A stretch of DNA of 64,000 bases from Snodgrassella gandavensis (GTDB lineage: Bacteria > Pseudomonadota > Gammaproteobacteria > Burkholderiales > Neisseriaceae): the NCBI RefSeq assembly GCF_914768025.1, contig NZ_CAJZCE010000003.1, positions 62,001 to 126,000 on the forward strand, in the 5' to 3' direction. Position 1 is the first letter of the stretch; every line of letters starts with the position of its first letter. Shown piece by piece: positions 8,441 to 17,536 of the stretch. The notes under the pieces are model-generated. The model saw only the letters and a program-made list of their open reading frames with translations, was not told the DNA's origin and ran no database searches. The translations under genes were made by a program, and so were the position numbers.

Positions 8441-9034
8441 ATGTCTAATACCCAAGAAAACTTTTCGACAAATAATCATGAATATGGCCATACAACAGAT
8501 AGGGAAATTGAAGTTGAACTTGCCAGCCCCTGGAACAGAATTAGTGCATATATTATTAACAATCTATTGTTAACTTTGGCTGCCTTTATTGGCACAATAC
8601 TCTCTCTTATTTTTGTTAAATTTGTCTTACGATCTGAGTCTGAAGATATTGAAGTTCTAAGTTTAATAATTTGCATTTCTATATCTCTATTAATCTATGC
8701 TATCTTTCAATCTATACAAATGAGCAAAACCGGACAATCTTTTGGCAAACGCCTGATGGGTATTAAAGTTATCGGCATTGACGGACAAAATCCAGGTTTT
8801 GTTGGTACTGTATTACTGCGTGAAGGTGTCTTTAATATAATTGCCAAAATTATTTCAGTTACTTTTGTAGCTATATTTGTTCAATTATTTAACTTTCCCG
8901 GGATAGCTACTAAATTGTTATTTGCTTATCTGCTTCCGTTTATTTGCCTGATTATGCTTTTCCGCAAAAAAACAAATCAACGTACTCTTCAGGATTATTT
9001 AGCCAGAACAATAGTTATAAAAGCGGAGAAATAG
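8441..9034 (+). CDS. RDD-family membrane protein (copy 2)
   Basis: A 197-residue paralogue of the preceding gene. It shows the same ELASPWNRISAYIINNL entry helix, again with N in place of the second D, and the same SKTGQSFGKRLMGIKVIGIDGQNPGF connector. Hydrophobic helices lie around residues 32-55, 68-88 and 133-170. A polar, Asn/Thr-rich leader of about 28 residues precedes the domain. The end, KKTNQRTLQDYLARTIVI, is the usual RDD terminal motif. No good ribosome binding site precedes the ATG, as in copy 1. Function unknown beyond the family; the tandem copies point to recent local duplication. Confidence 0.82.
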   Translation: MSNTQENFSTNNHEYGHTTDREIEVELASPWNRISAYIINNLLLTLAAFIGTILSLIFVKFVLRSESEDIEVLSLIICISISLLIYAIFQSIQMSKTGQSFGKRLMGIKVIGIDGQNPGFVGTVLLREGVFNIIAKIISVTFVAIFVQLFNFPGIATKLLFAYLLPFICLIMLFRKKTNQRTLQDYLARTIVIKAEK

Positions 9035-9218
9035 TCATATAGATAATACATATCAACATATTCTGTCTCGAAAAAATAAATCTAGGCTTACACTGGAAAT
9101 TTGTTGGCAGAATTACTGTAATTAAAAGTCAGCCTTGAGTTTACAAATATCAAGGGCCTGCATATGCTGGTGCGCGTGTACTATGTCGCGTAACTGGTGC
9201 TGCTAGGATACTGCCCCT

Positions 9219-9520
9219 CATGCTTTGCCTAAAGAACTGTTTCTCGAAGCCGACCGGTATATTGTCGAATTAGCCAAACGCTATTATGAACAGGATGATG
9301 GCATTGTCCTTCCCTACTGCATTGTCCCCAAGGCAACCTTTAATGGTGCCATGAACCGGATATCGCTATGATCGGTTCTACCAATACAGTATTGCACCTG
9401 CTCGCCGCTGCTACTGAACAGGGGTTAATTTCAAAATGGCCGATATCGACCAGTTAAGCCAGCATGTACCCTGTCTGTGTAAAGTTGCACCGGCTACGCA
9501 GAAATATCATATGAAGATGG
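9219..9520 (+). pseudogene. ilvD: Remnant of ilvD (dihydroxy-acid dehydratase), internal fragment
   Basis: Three reading frames together spell an internal segment of IlvD, the iron-sulfur dehydratase of branched-chain amino acid synthesis. The first is [20 protein letters not shown] from about 9234. The second is [20 protein letters not shown] around 9360-9420, where family members have DIAMGGSTNTVLHLL. The third is [20 protein letters not shown], then TQKYHM, at 9436-9513. At least two frameshifts separate them, and neither the N-terminal iron-sulfur part nor the C-terminal half was found. It is dead; whether a working ilvD exists elsewhere cannot be seen here. Confidence 0.8.
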
Positions 9521-9617
9521 GCAGTATCCATTCGGAACAGGAAAAGTGCGATAAGTCGATTTATTATAGAATTTGGTAACAGAATTAACCGTTATCTATA
9601 TCTGAATAGGTTCAATA

Positions 9618-9825
9618 ATGGTAAACACACAACAACCTTCAGATTCAAATAATAATCAATCTAAGTTGTTATGACTGAATCCCGTACCTTAATCGCAGTC
9701 GAATTAGCCTCTCCGTGGAGGAGAACTGCAGCATACCTAATTAATAAACCAATATATTATTCTATTATTTTTTTATAGGTCTGCGCGTATATAACGCACA
9801 TTGATTTTGAATCTGAGGCTTAGGG
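9618..9825 (+). pseudogene. Remnant of a third RDD-family gene
   Basis: An ATG at 9618 starts a 17-codon Asn/Gln-rich leader ending in TGA. In another frame, TESRTLIAVELASPWRRTAAYLIN follows, which closely matches the ELASPWNRISAYIIN segment of the gene ending at 9034. The frame breaks again in the first helix, and the rest of the domain is missing, replaced by insertion sequence remnants. It shows that the RDD array once had at least three members. Confidence 0.65.
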
Positions 9826-9874
9826 CAAAATATTACACAACCTTTTGAATTATTGAAATGGCCATTCATACGAA

Positions 9875-10590
9875 TATTAGGTTAAGTCTACCACTATAAT
9901 CTGCCGTTTGGCGTCTACATCAAACTGACGTTGTAAACGATTAGCTATTGCTTGCCTTCTGATTTCCTTGATAACGTTTAATCGTATACTTTGATAGCAA
10001 TAATAGCAACTTCATTGCCCGAGCAATGGTAACGTCGAGAAATACTGATGCTGCTTTGTTGTAAGACAAAACGAATTCGCCTAGTCCTCATATGATTGGT
10101 AGCTGCGATTAAAAATAGTCAATATTTTATCGGCGTAATCGGCGGCCGATTTCTGTTTTTTGCTTTGCACGGATAATAGATTTAATGCCTGCATATCGCT
10201 AAGTAGTGTCATAATGCTGCTATAGCATAACGATGTGGGTTTACTTTCAGAATTTTGATTTTCGTCCCATTATCAGTACAGCCGACTTTAAGATATCGGT
10301 CTCCATTCGTAGCAGCTTAGGCTCTTTGCGTAACGCAATTAGTTCCCTTTCTTCTGGAGTGCAATTATCTTTAGTCTAAAATGAACTGCTTTTGCTTATT
10401 TGACTGATCCAACGGTCTAAAGCGGATAGTGTCAAATCATATTCCTTGACCAATTCACTGCGCGATTCCCTTGCTGACAAAGTTTAACCATTGGCGCTTA
10501 AAAATCAGCACCAAAAGCCCCTCATGCACATTTTTGTTGATTCATCATTTTCCCTTTTTAGAGTTAAGCTTACCTTATCTCCTAAAAACT
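9875..10590 (-). mobile_element. Decayed IS3-family insertion sequence
   Basis: Read on the minus strand, about 10530-10240 gives the end of an OrfA-like protein with multiple interruptions: VKEYDLTLSALDRWISQ, then TPEERELIALRKEPKLLRME and TDILKSAVLIMG. The next stretch down to about 9880 holds OrfB fragments (IGRRLRR near 10140, NRLQRQFDVDAKRQIIVVDL near 9900). Stops and frameshifts occur every 50-150 bases and most of the catalytic region is missing. It probably inserted into or beside the third RDD gene. A likely outer end lies near 10590, but I could not match it to a second terminal repeat. Confidence 0.65.
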
Positions 10591-10929
10591 TGTGTGAATT
10601 AGTGCAGCCTATCCAATTTATGTGTGTTATTTAATTTAGCTAATCAATAGATTGCAAGTTATAGTGTCGGTCAACATACAACAGCAAATTTAGTGATGCC
10701 TAAGCCAGATTAAGTAACCATAGTCATCATTAAATCTATTTTATTCAGATAGAGGAAAGGTGTTTGATAATCTATTACTAGATACATGTTTTAATACATT
10801 TAATATTCAACGCTTGCTGAGTAAAAAAAGTGTCATCATGACAATACAATATTCGAAGTAACATTTAAAAGCATTTAAACAGAGTTTGTTAAAGGGAAAA
10901 AATTCGTGACAACCGGAAAACCACAACAA
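10591..10929. other. Non-coding stretch between IS remnants
   Basis: About 340 AT-rich bases with no recognised gene. No protein fragment could be assigned on either strand; it is probably decayed mobile DNA like its flanks. Confidence 0.4.
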
Positions 10930-11040
10930 GCCCTTGCGGTTCAAGCTTATTGGTGCAATCACAAACAGTTACATTCATCGTTAGACTATTGGCTTCCCGC
11001 GGAATTCAATCAACGACTACCCTTTTATTCTGTTGTTTGA
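10930..11040 (+). pseudogene. Possible C-terminal scrap of an IS3-type transposase
   Basis: A 36-codon open end reads AYWCNHKQLHSSLDYWLPAEF and then stops at 11040. It resembles the YN..R.HSSL.Y.SP.EFE terminus of IS3-family OrfB proteins. It is on the opposite strand to the element at 9.9-10.6 kb, so it derives from a separate or rearranged copy. The match is short, hence the low confidence. Confidence 0.4.
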
Positions 11041-11267
11041 ATATGTATGGCCTTTCCACTTGATATATAAAGCTACCCCAATCTAGATAGCTCGCTCACT
11101 CTCTGCTAATAGCCAGACTAAGAATAGAACATTGAGATTATTGAGTAGCTGACATGATTGCATCAATTAAGCTATTTAGATTTCAAACAATATAAATTAA
11201 CTCTGCAAACTGTCAAAATAAAATACTTCTTTGCAATGGTGTTTTATGCATCATTCAGTATTTCAGT

Positions 11268-12455
11268 TCAGCCTTTTTTTCGCATCAACACTCCGCCAAT
11301 CAATATAGCCAACAATTGTGCGCTAATCAGAGTGACTGCTGTCATAAACCAGCCACCGCTCTCAAAAGCATGGCCACAAAGCAGAGAACCAGCAAAACCA
11401 CCAGCGTAATAACACATGTAATACAGGCCGGAAGCCAGTGAACGCCCTTCAGTAACATTGGCAGATATATAAGTGATAGTGGAGGATTGCGTAATGAAAA
11501 TCCCACTACTCATAATAGCCAGTGCCAATACAATCAACCATAACGGGTGCAACAAGGTTAATAATATCCCGATAATAGACAAACTCATTGCAATTAGAAC
11601 CGTGAGATTGGTACCAAATTTAATGATTAAACGTGCCGATAGCGGTGTAATAACCATTCCGATTAAATACACAGTAAATATATTGGCTAATTGTGAACTG
11701 GAAAGATTATAGGGCGGCTGGTCAAGATACAGGTTGATATAGGTAAAACAGCCAACCAGAGAAAACAGTACGCAAAATCCCAGTGCACTCGCAGCCAGAA
11801 CATAGCGGTTGTGTAGATGGTGCCAGAGAGTAATCAATGCTGTTGAGACTTGCGGTTTGGCTTCGAACTTTTGCGATGCCGGCAGATTACGCCAAACCAA
11901 GATGGCACCAACCACGCTGATAATACCCATTACCATAAATGCATGCCGCCAGCCAATAAACTCGGTCAGGTATCCCATCAAAAACCGGCCAAGAAAACCG
12001 CCCAGCACAGTGCCGGAAACATAAAAGCTCATCAGCCTGATGCGCGCATTACCAGAAAACTCCTCGCCTATATAAGCCAGCAGAACCACGGTTATACCAG
12101 GAACAGCCAGCCCCTGTACAAAGCGCAACCACCATAATAGACTGATATTGTGGACAAAAGACAATGCAAAAGTAGGAATAGCAATAAAAACAATTGAACC
12201 AACAATAAAAGCTTTGCGTCCGAATGCATCCGATATCATACCTAAAAACGGAGACATAAACGCCACAGCCAGAATAGTGGCACCTACTGTGGAACCAATC
12301 GCAGCGGCACTTGCCCGAAATTCCTGCATCAATACAGGCAAAATAGACTGAACAGAATAAACCTGAACAAAAGCCAGAGCACCCGTTATCAGCACAGTGA
12401 TAATTAAGGCCAGATTCAGTCTGGTGTTAACAAAAACTATAGAGGAGTTGGACAT
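11268..12455 (-). CDS. MFS transporter (12-helix, drug/solute exporter type)
   Basis: A 395-residue major facilitator protein with about twelve hydrophobic helices. Characteristic are the first-loop SDAFGRKAFIVGS motif (residues ~76-88), the R in WLRFVQGLAVPGITVVLLAYIGEEF, and GTVLGGFLGRFLMGYLTEFIGWR, typical of the YajR/AraJ-like exporter branch with the G-x-x-x-G-P-x-x-G type helix 5. The longest frame opens with TTG; the ATG two codons later is taken as start. It has no partner on its strand. An Lrp-type regulator is divergent 680 bases away and could control it, but this is only positional. Substrate unknown. Confidence 0.85.
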   Translation of the reverse strand: MSNSSIVFVNTRLNLALIITVLITGALAFVQVYSVQSILPVLMQEFRASAAAIGSTVGATILAVAFMSPFLGMISDAFGRKAFIVGSIVFIAIPTFALSFVHNISLLWWLRFVQGLAVPGITVVLLAYIGEEFSGNARIRLMSFYVSGTVLGGFLGRFLMGYLTEFIGWRHAFMVMGIISVVGAILVWRNLPASQKFEAKPQVSTALITLWHHLHNRYVLAASALGFCVLFSLVGCFTYINLYLDQPPYNLSSSQLANIFTVYLIGMVITPLSARLIIKFGTNLTVLIAMSLSIIGILLTLLHPLWLIVLALAIMSSGIFITQSSTITYISANVTEGRSLASGLYYMCYYAGGFAGSLLCGHAFESGGWFMTAVTLISAQLLAILIGGVLMRKKG

Positions 12456-13139
12456 AATCAACTAAAACCATTCATTATCATTCTTCAATTACCTGATTTT
12501 ACTTAAATAATTTAGGATAAGATATTATCAATCATATTTTTTACATGAGTTAATTTTTGTGTAGCACCAATTATACCCCTTATCGGCGTTGTTGCTTTTC
12601 TGGTTTACGACAATTAAAAAGCCAAATAATTTAATATTTTTATTAAAAAAAACATTTTAATTATTTCTAGCTATAAAATATACACAAAAAGTGAATGAGT
12701 TTAGTTGTTTGAGAAATTTGGTCACACAGTATAGTAGTCGCACTCTGTAATTTTTATATACATTTCACGCATTTGAATAATTTCAATATATAACTGATAT
12801 GGCTATATTTAATTAGTATCTTAAATAGTAATATCTTAATAATTTCTTTCGGTGCTTGTTTTCAGTGTAAACTGAAAACAAACCAGAGGATAAATGCAGT
12901 ACCACTTCAATATAGAATATGTATTACCAGTGAAAACAGGCCGTTATCAGCAATTTTTATCCAATTAAAAAAGCTAGATAAACAAAAATCATTTAGAATA
13001 ACTAGTATTAAATTTAGATTAATGTCAAAATAACATTGATTTTTGTAATTATGTGCAATTTTACAATATAAACCTACTTTAATTTATTTATCTCCGCCAG
13101 TAGCATTGACGCGGTAGTAAACCCCAGGATCCTTGCATT
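12456..13139. other. Long AT-rich intergenic region between the MFS gene and the lrp-like gene
   Basis: Nearly 700 bases between divergent genes with no gene seen. It holds the perfect inverted repeat listed separately at 12857-12880. The length and AT content are more than two promoters need; a decayed gene or an unrecognised small RNA could be present, but nothing supports either. Confidence 0.5.
12857..12880. repeat. Perfect 10-bp inverted repeat with 4-base loop
   Basis: TGTTTTCAGT and ACTGAAAACA flank GTAA. There is no T-run, so it is not an obvious terminator; it could be a protein-binding palindrome. It is about 260 bases upstream of the lrp-like gene. Confidence 0.4.
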
Positions 13140-13625
13140 ATGGCAATAAGTTTTTTAGATAAAACCGACCTTAAAATCCTGCAAGTTTTACAAGACAACG
13201 GTCGTCTTAGCAACGTTGAACTATCTGAACGAGTAGCTTTATCGCCCTCGCCTTGTTTGCGCCGATTAAAGCAATTGGAAGAATCTGGTATTATCCGCAG
13301 CTACGCAGCCCTGCTAGAGCCGTGTAATATTGGACTTGGTTTACAGGCATTTATCCGTGTACGTGTTAATAAGAGCAAGCAATCCCGAGACGAATTTACT
13401 CTGGCCGTACAACATTGGCCACAAGTGTTAAACTGCTTTGCACTTACCGGTGAAACAGATTATATTCTTCAGGCATTTTTCTCCGATATGAATGCTTTCT
13501 CCTATTTTGTATTAGAAACCTTGCTGGCCACACCTGGAGTGGAAGATGCCAGATCCAGTTTTGTGTTAAAAGAAATCAAGGCCACTACTTCATTACCGCT
13601 AGAACATTTGGATATCGGCCAGTAG
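13140..13625 (+). CDS. Lrp/AsnC-family transcriptional regulator
   Basis: A 161-residue Lrp-type protein. The N-terminal winged helix-turn-helix spans about residues 6-60: LDKTDLKILQVLQDNGRLSN, then VELSERVALSPSPCLRRLKQLEESGII, matching the family signature. The C-terminal 75 residues form the RAM effector/oligomerisation domain (QAFIRVRV...GETDYILQAF...LATPGVEDARSSFVLKEIK). Proteins of this class bind amino acids and control amino acid metabolism or export genes. AGGA lies eleven bases before the ATG. Nearest genes are the divergent MFS exporter and the DUF1415 gene, 100 bases downstream; either may be a target. Confidence 0.92.
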   Translation: MAISFLDKTDLKILQVLQDNGRLSNVELSERVALSPSPCLRRLKQLEESGIIRSYAALLEPCNIGLGLQAFIRVRVNKSKQSRDEFTLAVQHWPQVLNCFALTGETDYILQAFFSDMNAFSYFVLETLLATPGVEDARSSFVLKEIKATTSLPLEHLDIGQ

Positions 13626-13725
13626 TAACAACAAAAAGCGGAATACCATGATTAATAGCAATTTTATCCATTCATTGATTCAAGCCAGACTGCTGTATCT
13701 GCAATCTCAGGTGAAATAAATTTTT

Positions 13726-14307
13726 ATGACTGTAATTCCTACTGCTGATGAAAATATTATTGCAGCCTGTCGTCATTGGCTGGAACAGGCTGTTATCGGC
13801 CTGAATCTTTGCCCATTTGCCAGAAAGCCCTATAATCTGAACAGGCTTCGATTTACGCTTAGTCATGCCAGACATCTGGATGCATTTCTTGAATTACTTG
13901 AACAGGAAATTCTGCTGTTGCTGCAAACACCAGCAATTGACATCGAAACCACTTTAGTAATTGAACCACAATTATTTACTGATTTTGATGTTTTTCTGGA
14001 TGTGGTGACATTGGCAGAGCAGGTACTACTGGATGTTAATGCAAATGGCACCATACAGATAGCACCCTTTCACCCCGATTTTCAATTTGCCGACGAACCA
14101 CATAATGACATCAGTAATTATACCAATCGTAGCCCCTACCCTATTTTGCATCTAATTCGGGAAAGCAGTATTGATCAGGCTGTTGCGGCGTTTCCCGACG
14201 CAGCAACCATTTATGAACGCAATAAAGCACTATTACGCCAGATGGGCGCTGAAGGCTGGGCAAAACTGGGAATAGAATATCCGATGCGAAAACAAAAAAA
14301 GCATTAA
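13726..14307 (+). CDS. DUF1415 family protein
   Basis: A 193-residue soluble protein recognised as DUF1415 by the opening CRHWLEQAVIGLNLCPFARKP (residues ~15-34) and the middle segment IAPFHPDFQFADEPHNDISNYTNRSPYPILHLIRESS (residues ~108-145). Invariant Cys, His, Asp and Asn residues there suggest a metal or cofactor site, but no activity is established for the family. No signal peptide or membrane segment is seen. There is no clear ribosome binding site near the ATG. It stands 100 bases after the lrp-like gene and may be co-transcribed with it. Confidence 0.87.
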   Translation: MTVIPTADENIIAACRHWLEQAVIGLNLCPFARKPYNLNRLRFTLSHARHLDAFLELLEQEILLLLQTPAIDIETTLVIEPQLFTDFDVFLDVVTLAEQVLLDVNANGTIQIAPFHPDFQFADEPHNDISNYTNRSPYPILHLIRESSIDQAVAAFPDAATIYERNKALLRQMGAEGWAKLGIEYPMRKQKKH

Positions 14308-14525
14308 GCTGTAGAATAAGAACACTTCAGGCCTCAATCGAATATTTACTTATCTGCAAATATCACAATAACTTATATTTTTACATTTAAAAATGTAACT
14401 AATAACATAATATCCTTAGCTAGCAACCATCTTCAATAACTGCTATGCAAACCAGTACACAATTCTTCAACCCTTTATGGTTTTATTGTTAAAATCACTG
14501 CTGTTTAAATAATATAGAATATAGA

Positions 14526-15983
14526 ATGCCACCGGTTAAATCTCATTATTTGCAGCCAGCCATTTCATTTTTACGCCAGTATGGTCAAATATTACAGTTG
14601 ATAACCGTAGGCATCTGTATTTCTACCCCCTTACCTGCGCTGGCTGCCAGTCTGTCTGTTAGAGAATTAAGCCTGTGGTGGTGTATGCCCTTTGCCGGTA
14701 CACTGCTATCCATTGCTGTGTGTCCAATGCTACTGCCAAATTTATGGCATTTACATAGTGGTAAAATTATTGGTCTTTGGTGTTGCTTATTCCTGCTGCC
14801 TCTAAGCTGGCACTATGGTGTATCAACCAGTATTTCTCTCACAGTACATACATTACTAGAGGAATATATTCCTTTTATACTTTTATTGCTGGCGTTATAT
14901 ACCCTGTCTGGCGGCATTGTAATTCAGAACAATAGTACTGGCAGCGTTAGACTAAATATTTCACTTCTAGCTATAGGTACATTTCTGGCTGGCTTGATGG
15001 GAACAACTGGTGCTGCCATGCTGCTTATCCGGCCATTATTGCGCGCCAACGCACAGCGGCGTCATCGTAGCCATGTTGTCGTATTTTTTATTTTTCTGGT
15101 GGCTAATATTGGTGGCGGGTTAACACCACTTGGTGATCCGCCGCTATTTTTGGGCTTTCTGAAAGGCGTTGGTTTTCAATGGACACTAGGCCATATGTTA
15201 TTACCAGTGCTGGTTAATACTCTGGTTTTACTGTTGCTATTCTTTTGCATTGATTCCTATTACTGGCATCACGAACCAAAAGCCTCGCCTGTAGCACGAA
15301 AAACCACACCCTCATTAACTATTCAGGGCAAGGCTAATCTGCTGTTATTGCTTGCCGTAACAGGCATAATACTGTTTTCAGGTATATGCAAAAATACACC
15401 GGTGTGGCACGTTTACAGAATTGAGATTAGTCTGCTCCCATGGTTACGTAATGGTTTACTGTTAATAGTTATCTTATGTGGACTAAAATTAACACCAGCA
15501 AGGTTGCGTCAGCAAAATGACTTCAATTGGGCGCCGATGCAAGAAGTGGCTAAACTATTTATCGGGATTTTCATTACCATTGTACCTGTGATGGCAATAC
15601 TGCAACTGGGCGTAGCGGGTGATTTTCGAACACTGGTACAACTGATTCAGCACAATGGTGAGCCGGTAAATGCACTCTATTTTTGGATGAGTGGGCTATT
15701 GTCGGGCTTTCTGGATAATGCGCCGACCTATCTGGTGTTTTTTAATCTTGCCGGTGGGGATGCCGAGCTACTAATGCAGTACTTTCCTAAAACATTACTG
15801 GCTATTTCCATGGGGTCAGTATTTATGGGCGCGCTCAGTTATATTGGTAATGCACCCAATCTCATGATAAAAGCCATTGCCGAGCAACAGTGTATTACTA
15901 TGCCAGGCTTTTTTGGCTATATGGGATGGTCTGCATCTGTGCTTATCCCGCTATTTGTGCTGGATACATTACTGTTTTTTTAA
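14526..15983 (+). CDS. Sodium:proton antiporter-like membrane protein (NhaD/ion transporter superfamily)
   Basis: A 485-residue inner-membrane protein with some 11-13 hydrophobic helices. The first hydrophobic stretch (residues ~20-42) ends LPALAAS and could be a signal peptide or the first helix. Conserved features are LMGTTGAAMLLIRPLL (residues ~158-173), ANIGGGLTPLGDPPLFLGFL (~197-216) and SGLLSGFLDNAPTYLVFFNLA (~394-414), the paired half-helix loops with N/D/T-P residues of the ArsB/NhaD/CitMHS transporter superfamily. The protein probably exchanges Na+ for H+; the ion is inferred from similarity, not from a diagnostic residue. It is a single gene, followed after 40 bases by rsuA. Confidence 0.83.
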   Translation: MPPVKSHYLQPAISFLRQYGQILQLITVGICISTPLPALAASLSVRELSLWWCMPFAGTLLSIAVCPMLLPNLWHLHSGKIIGLWCCLFLLPLSWHYGVSTSISLTVHTLLEEYIPFILLLLALYTLSGGIVIQNNSTGSVRLNISLLAIGTFLAGLMGTTGAAMLLIRPLLRANAQRRHRSHVVVFFIFLVANIGGGLTPLGDPPLFLGFLKGVGFQWTLGHMLLPVLVNTLVLLLLFFCIDSYYWHHEPKASPVARKTTPSLTIQGKANLLLLLAVTGIILFSGICKNTPVWHVYRIEISLLPWLRNGLLLIVILCGLKLTPARLRQQNDFNWAPMQEVAKLFIGIFITIVPVMAILQLGVAGDFRTLVQLIQHNGEPVNALYFWMSGLLSGFLDNAPTYLVFFNLAGGDAELLMQYFPKTLLAISMGSVFMGALSYIGNAPNLMIKAIAEQQCITMPGFFGYMGWSASVLIPLFVLDTLLFF

Positions 15984-16023
15984 ATTTATTTGGAAGATAA
16001 GCAGCCAGTAAGGTTGATTAGTT

Positions 16024-16722
16024 ATGCAATTATTAAAATACCTGCAAGCACAGGGTTTGGGCAGTCGCAAGCAATGTCAGGCATTAATTGTTGATGCTGC
16101 CGTACAAATTAATGGTATGGTTTGTACTGATACACGCATGGATATTGATCCACTTAATGTGAGTAGCCTGAAAATTGATGAGGTAAATCTGACGCCGGTA
16201 CCTCTTCCCCATTTTTATATTCTCTTGCATAAACCAGCCGATTATGAAACTTCACATAAGCCGCAGTATTATCCAAGTGTTTTCAGCTTATTGCCAGAAC
16301 CTTTGCGCCACCTTGATATGCAGGCTGTCGGCCGGCTCGATGCAGACACAACCGGCGTGCTGATTCTGACTAATGACGGCCAATTTAACCATCGCTGTAC
16401 ATCACCCAAGCACAAGCTGCCAAAAATTTATCAAGTTAGTTTGAAGCATGCGGCAGACGACAAGCTGTGTACTGTTTTAAAAAACGGGGTACTGTTACAT
16501 GACGATAATGAAACAGTACAAGCTGAAGCTGCCGAATTAATCGACGCCCATACTCTGCTGCTAACCATCACATCAGGTAAATACCATCAGGTTAAACGCA
16601 TGGTTGCCGCTGCCGGTAACCGTGTTATTGCCTTACATCGCTGCGCCTTTGGTTCATGGCAGGCTGACGATTTACCCATCGGTGGCTGGCGTTTTTTTCA
16701 ACCAGAATCTGACCAAATGTAA
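16024..16722 (+). CDS. rsuA: Ribosomal small subunit pseudouridine synthase, RsuA type
   Basis: A 232-residue pseudouridine synthase. An S4-like RNA-binding domain occupies residues 1-50 (LLKYLQAQGLGSRKQCQALI), then comes the catalytic domain with GRLDADTTGVLILTNDG at about residues 102-118, where the aspartate is the nucleophile. HKLPKIYQV and GKYHQVKRMVAAAGNRVIALHR complete the signature. The family modifies U516 of 16S rRNA; the close relatives RluE/RluB modify 23S, but the short S4 domain and overall length favour RsuA. The start of the next gene follows its stop after one base, implying co-translation. Confidence 0.9.
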   Translation: MQLLKYLQAQGLGSRKQCQALIVDAAVQINGMVCTDTRMDIDPLNVSSLKIDEVNLTPVPLPHFYILLHKPADYETSHKPQYYPSVFSLLPEPLRHLDMQAVGRLDADTTGVLILTNDGQFNHRCTSPKHKLPKIYQVSLKHAADDKLCTVLKNGVLLHDDNETVQAEAAELIDAHTLLLTITSGKYHQVKRMVAAAGNRVIALHRCAFGSWQADDLPIGGWRFFQPESDQM

Positions 16723-16723
16723 C

Positions 16724-17365
16724 ATGCACAATACTGATCTTATTTTCCAACTGATTAACATTATAGGAACAGTTGCATTTGCTGTGTCTGGCTATCTGGT
16801 TGGTTTTCGCAAAAGACTGGATATTCTTGGTGTGGTAATTGTGGCCTTGCTTACTGCGGTAGGCGGCGGGATGATGCGCGATGCTCTGATTGGTCATATT
16901 CCCATGATTTTTAAAAGTAATACAGCATTATGGACTATATTTATTACGCTTTTATTGTCATGGGGGCTTCATTTACAGTATCAGCGTCATCGAGCTCTGG
17001 CCATATGGTTTGTGGTAGCCGATGCACTAGGATTGGCGGCGTTCAGCTTAACTGGAGCACAGGTTGGGCTGGCACTGGAATTAAATTGGTTTGGTGTGGT
17101 TACATTGGCATTTGTAACTGCGGTAGGCGGCGGTATCCTGCGTGATATTCTAGTCAATGAAGTGCCCATTATTCTACGCAGTGATATTTATGGCACGATT
17201 GCCATTTTACTCGGCCTATTATTATGTCTGCTGGATCACTGGAAAATGGTTACGCCGTTGACTATCAACCTGCTGTTTATCAGCGGTGTACTAAGTCGTT
17301 TACTCGCATATCATTACAACATTACTTTACCGGGATTTCAAAAGAAGAAAAATTACAAAATATAA
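16724..17365 (+). CDS. TRIC-type (UPF0126, YadS/YicG-like) membrane channel protein
   Basis: A 213-residue protein with seven hydrophobic segments built as an inverted repeat. GTVAFAVSGYLVGFRKRLDILGV and VVIVALLTAVGGGMMRDAL in the first half echo ALGLAAFSLTGA and VTLAFVTAVGGGILRDIL in the second half. The paired GGG-R-D motifs identify the trimeric intracellular cation channel (TRIC) family; bacterial members form cation channels in vitro, though their role is unsettled. A longer open frame overlaps rsuA, but the ATG one base after the rsuA stop gives the family's normal N-terminus. Confidence 0.9.
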   Translation: MHNTDLIFQLINIIGTVAFAVSGYLVGFRKRLDILGVVIVALLTAVGGGMMRDALIGHIPMIFKSNTALWTIFITLLLSWGLHLQYQRHRALAIWFVVADALGLAAFSLTGAQVGLALELNWFGVVTLAFVTAVGGGILRDILVNEVPIILRSDIYGTIAILLGLLLCLLDHWKMVTPLTINLLFISGVLSRLLAYHYNITLPGFQKKKNYKI

Positions 17366-17494
17366 CAAAACTATAAGAACTTTCGCTGCAAAAAACAGTC
17401 TAAGTCATTAAGATAATGTCTATACGCAAGAACAGGCGTATAACACAAAGATTTAAAAAGCTTTTCCAGTATTCTCTTGTCGAAACATTATTTT

Positions 17495-17536
17495 GGCCCT
17501 CTGCTGCTTCTCCCCTTGGCACAGAGGGTTCTTTTT
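17495..17536 (+). terminator. Hairpin with T-rich tail after the rsuA-TRIC pair
   Basis: CCCTCTG at 17497 pairs with CAGAGGG at 17522 across an 18-base loop, followed by TTCTTTTT. It lies 130 bases beyond the stop of the TRIC gene, so it could end that transcript; the loop is long. Confidence 0.5.

Noticed and set aside
13648-13719. A 23-codon frame between the lrp-like and DUF1415 genes
   Set aside because: Too short to support, with only a weak ribosome binding site; possibly a leader, but nothing in the sequence shows it.
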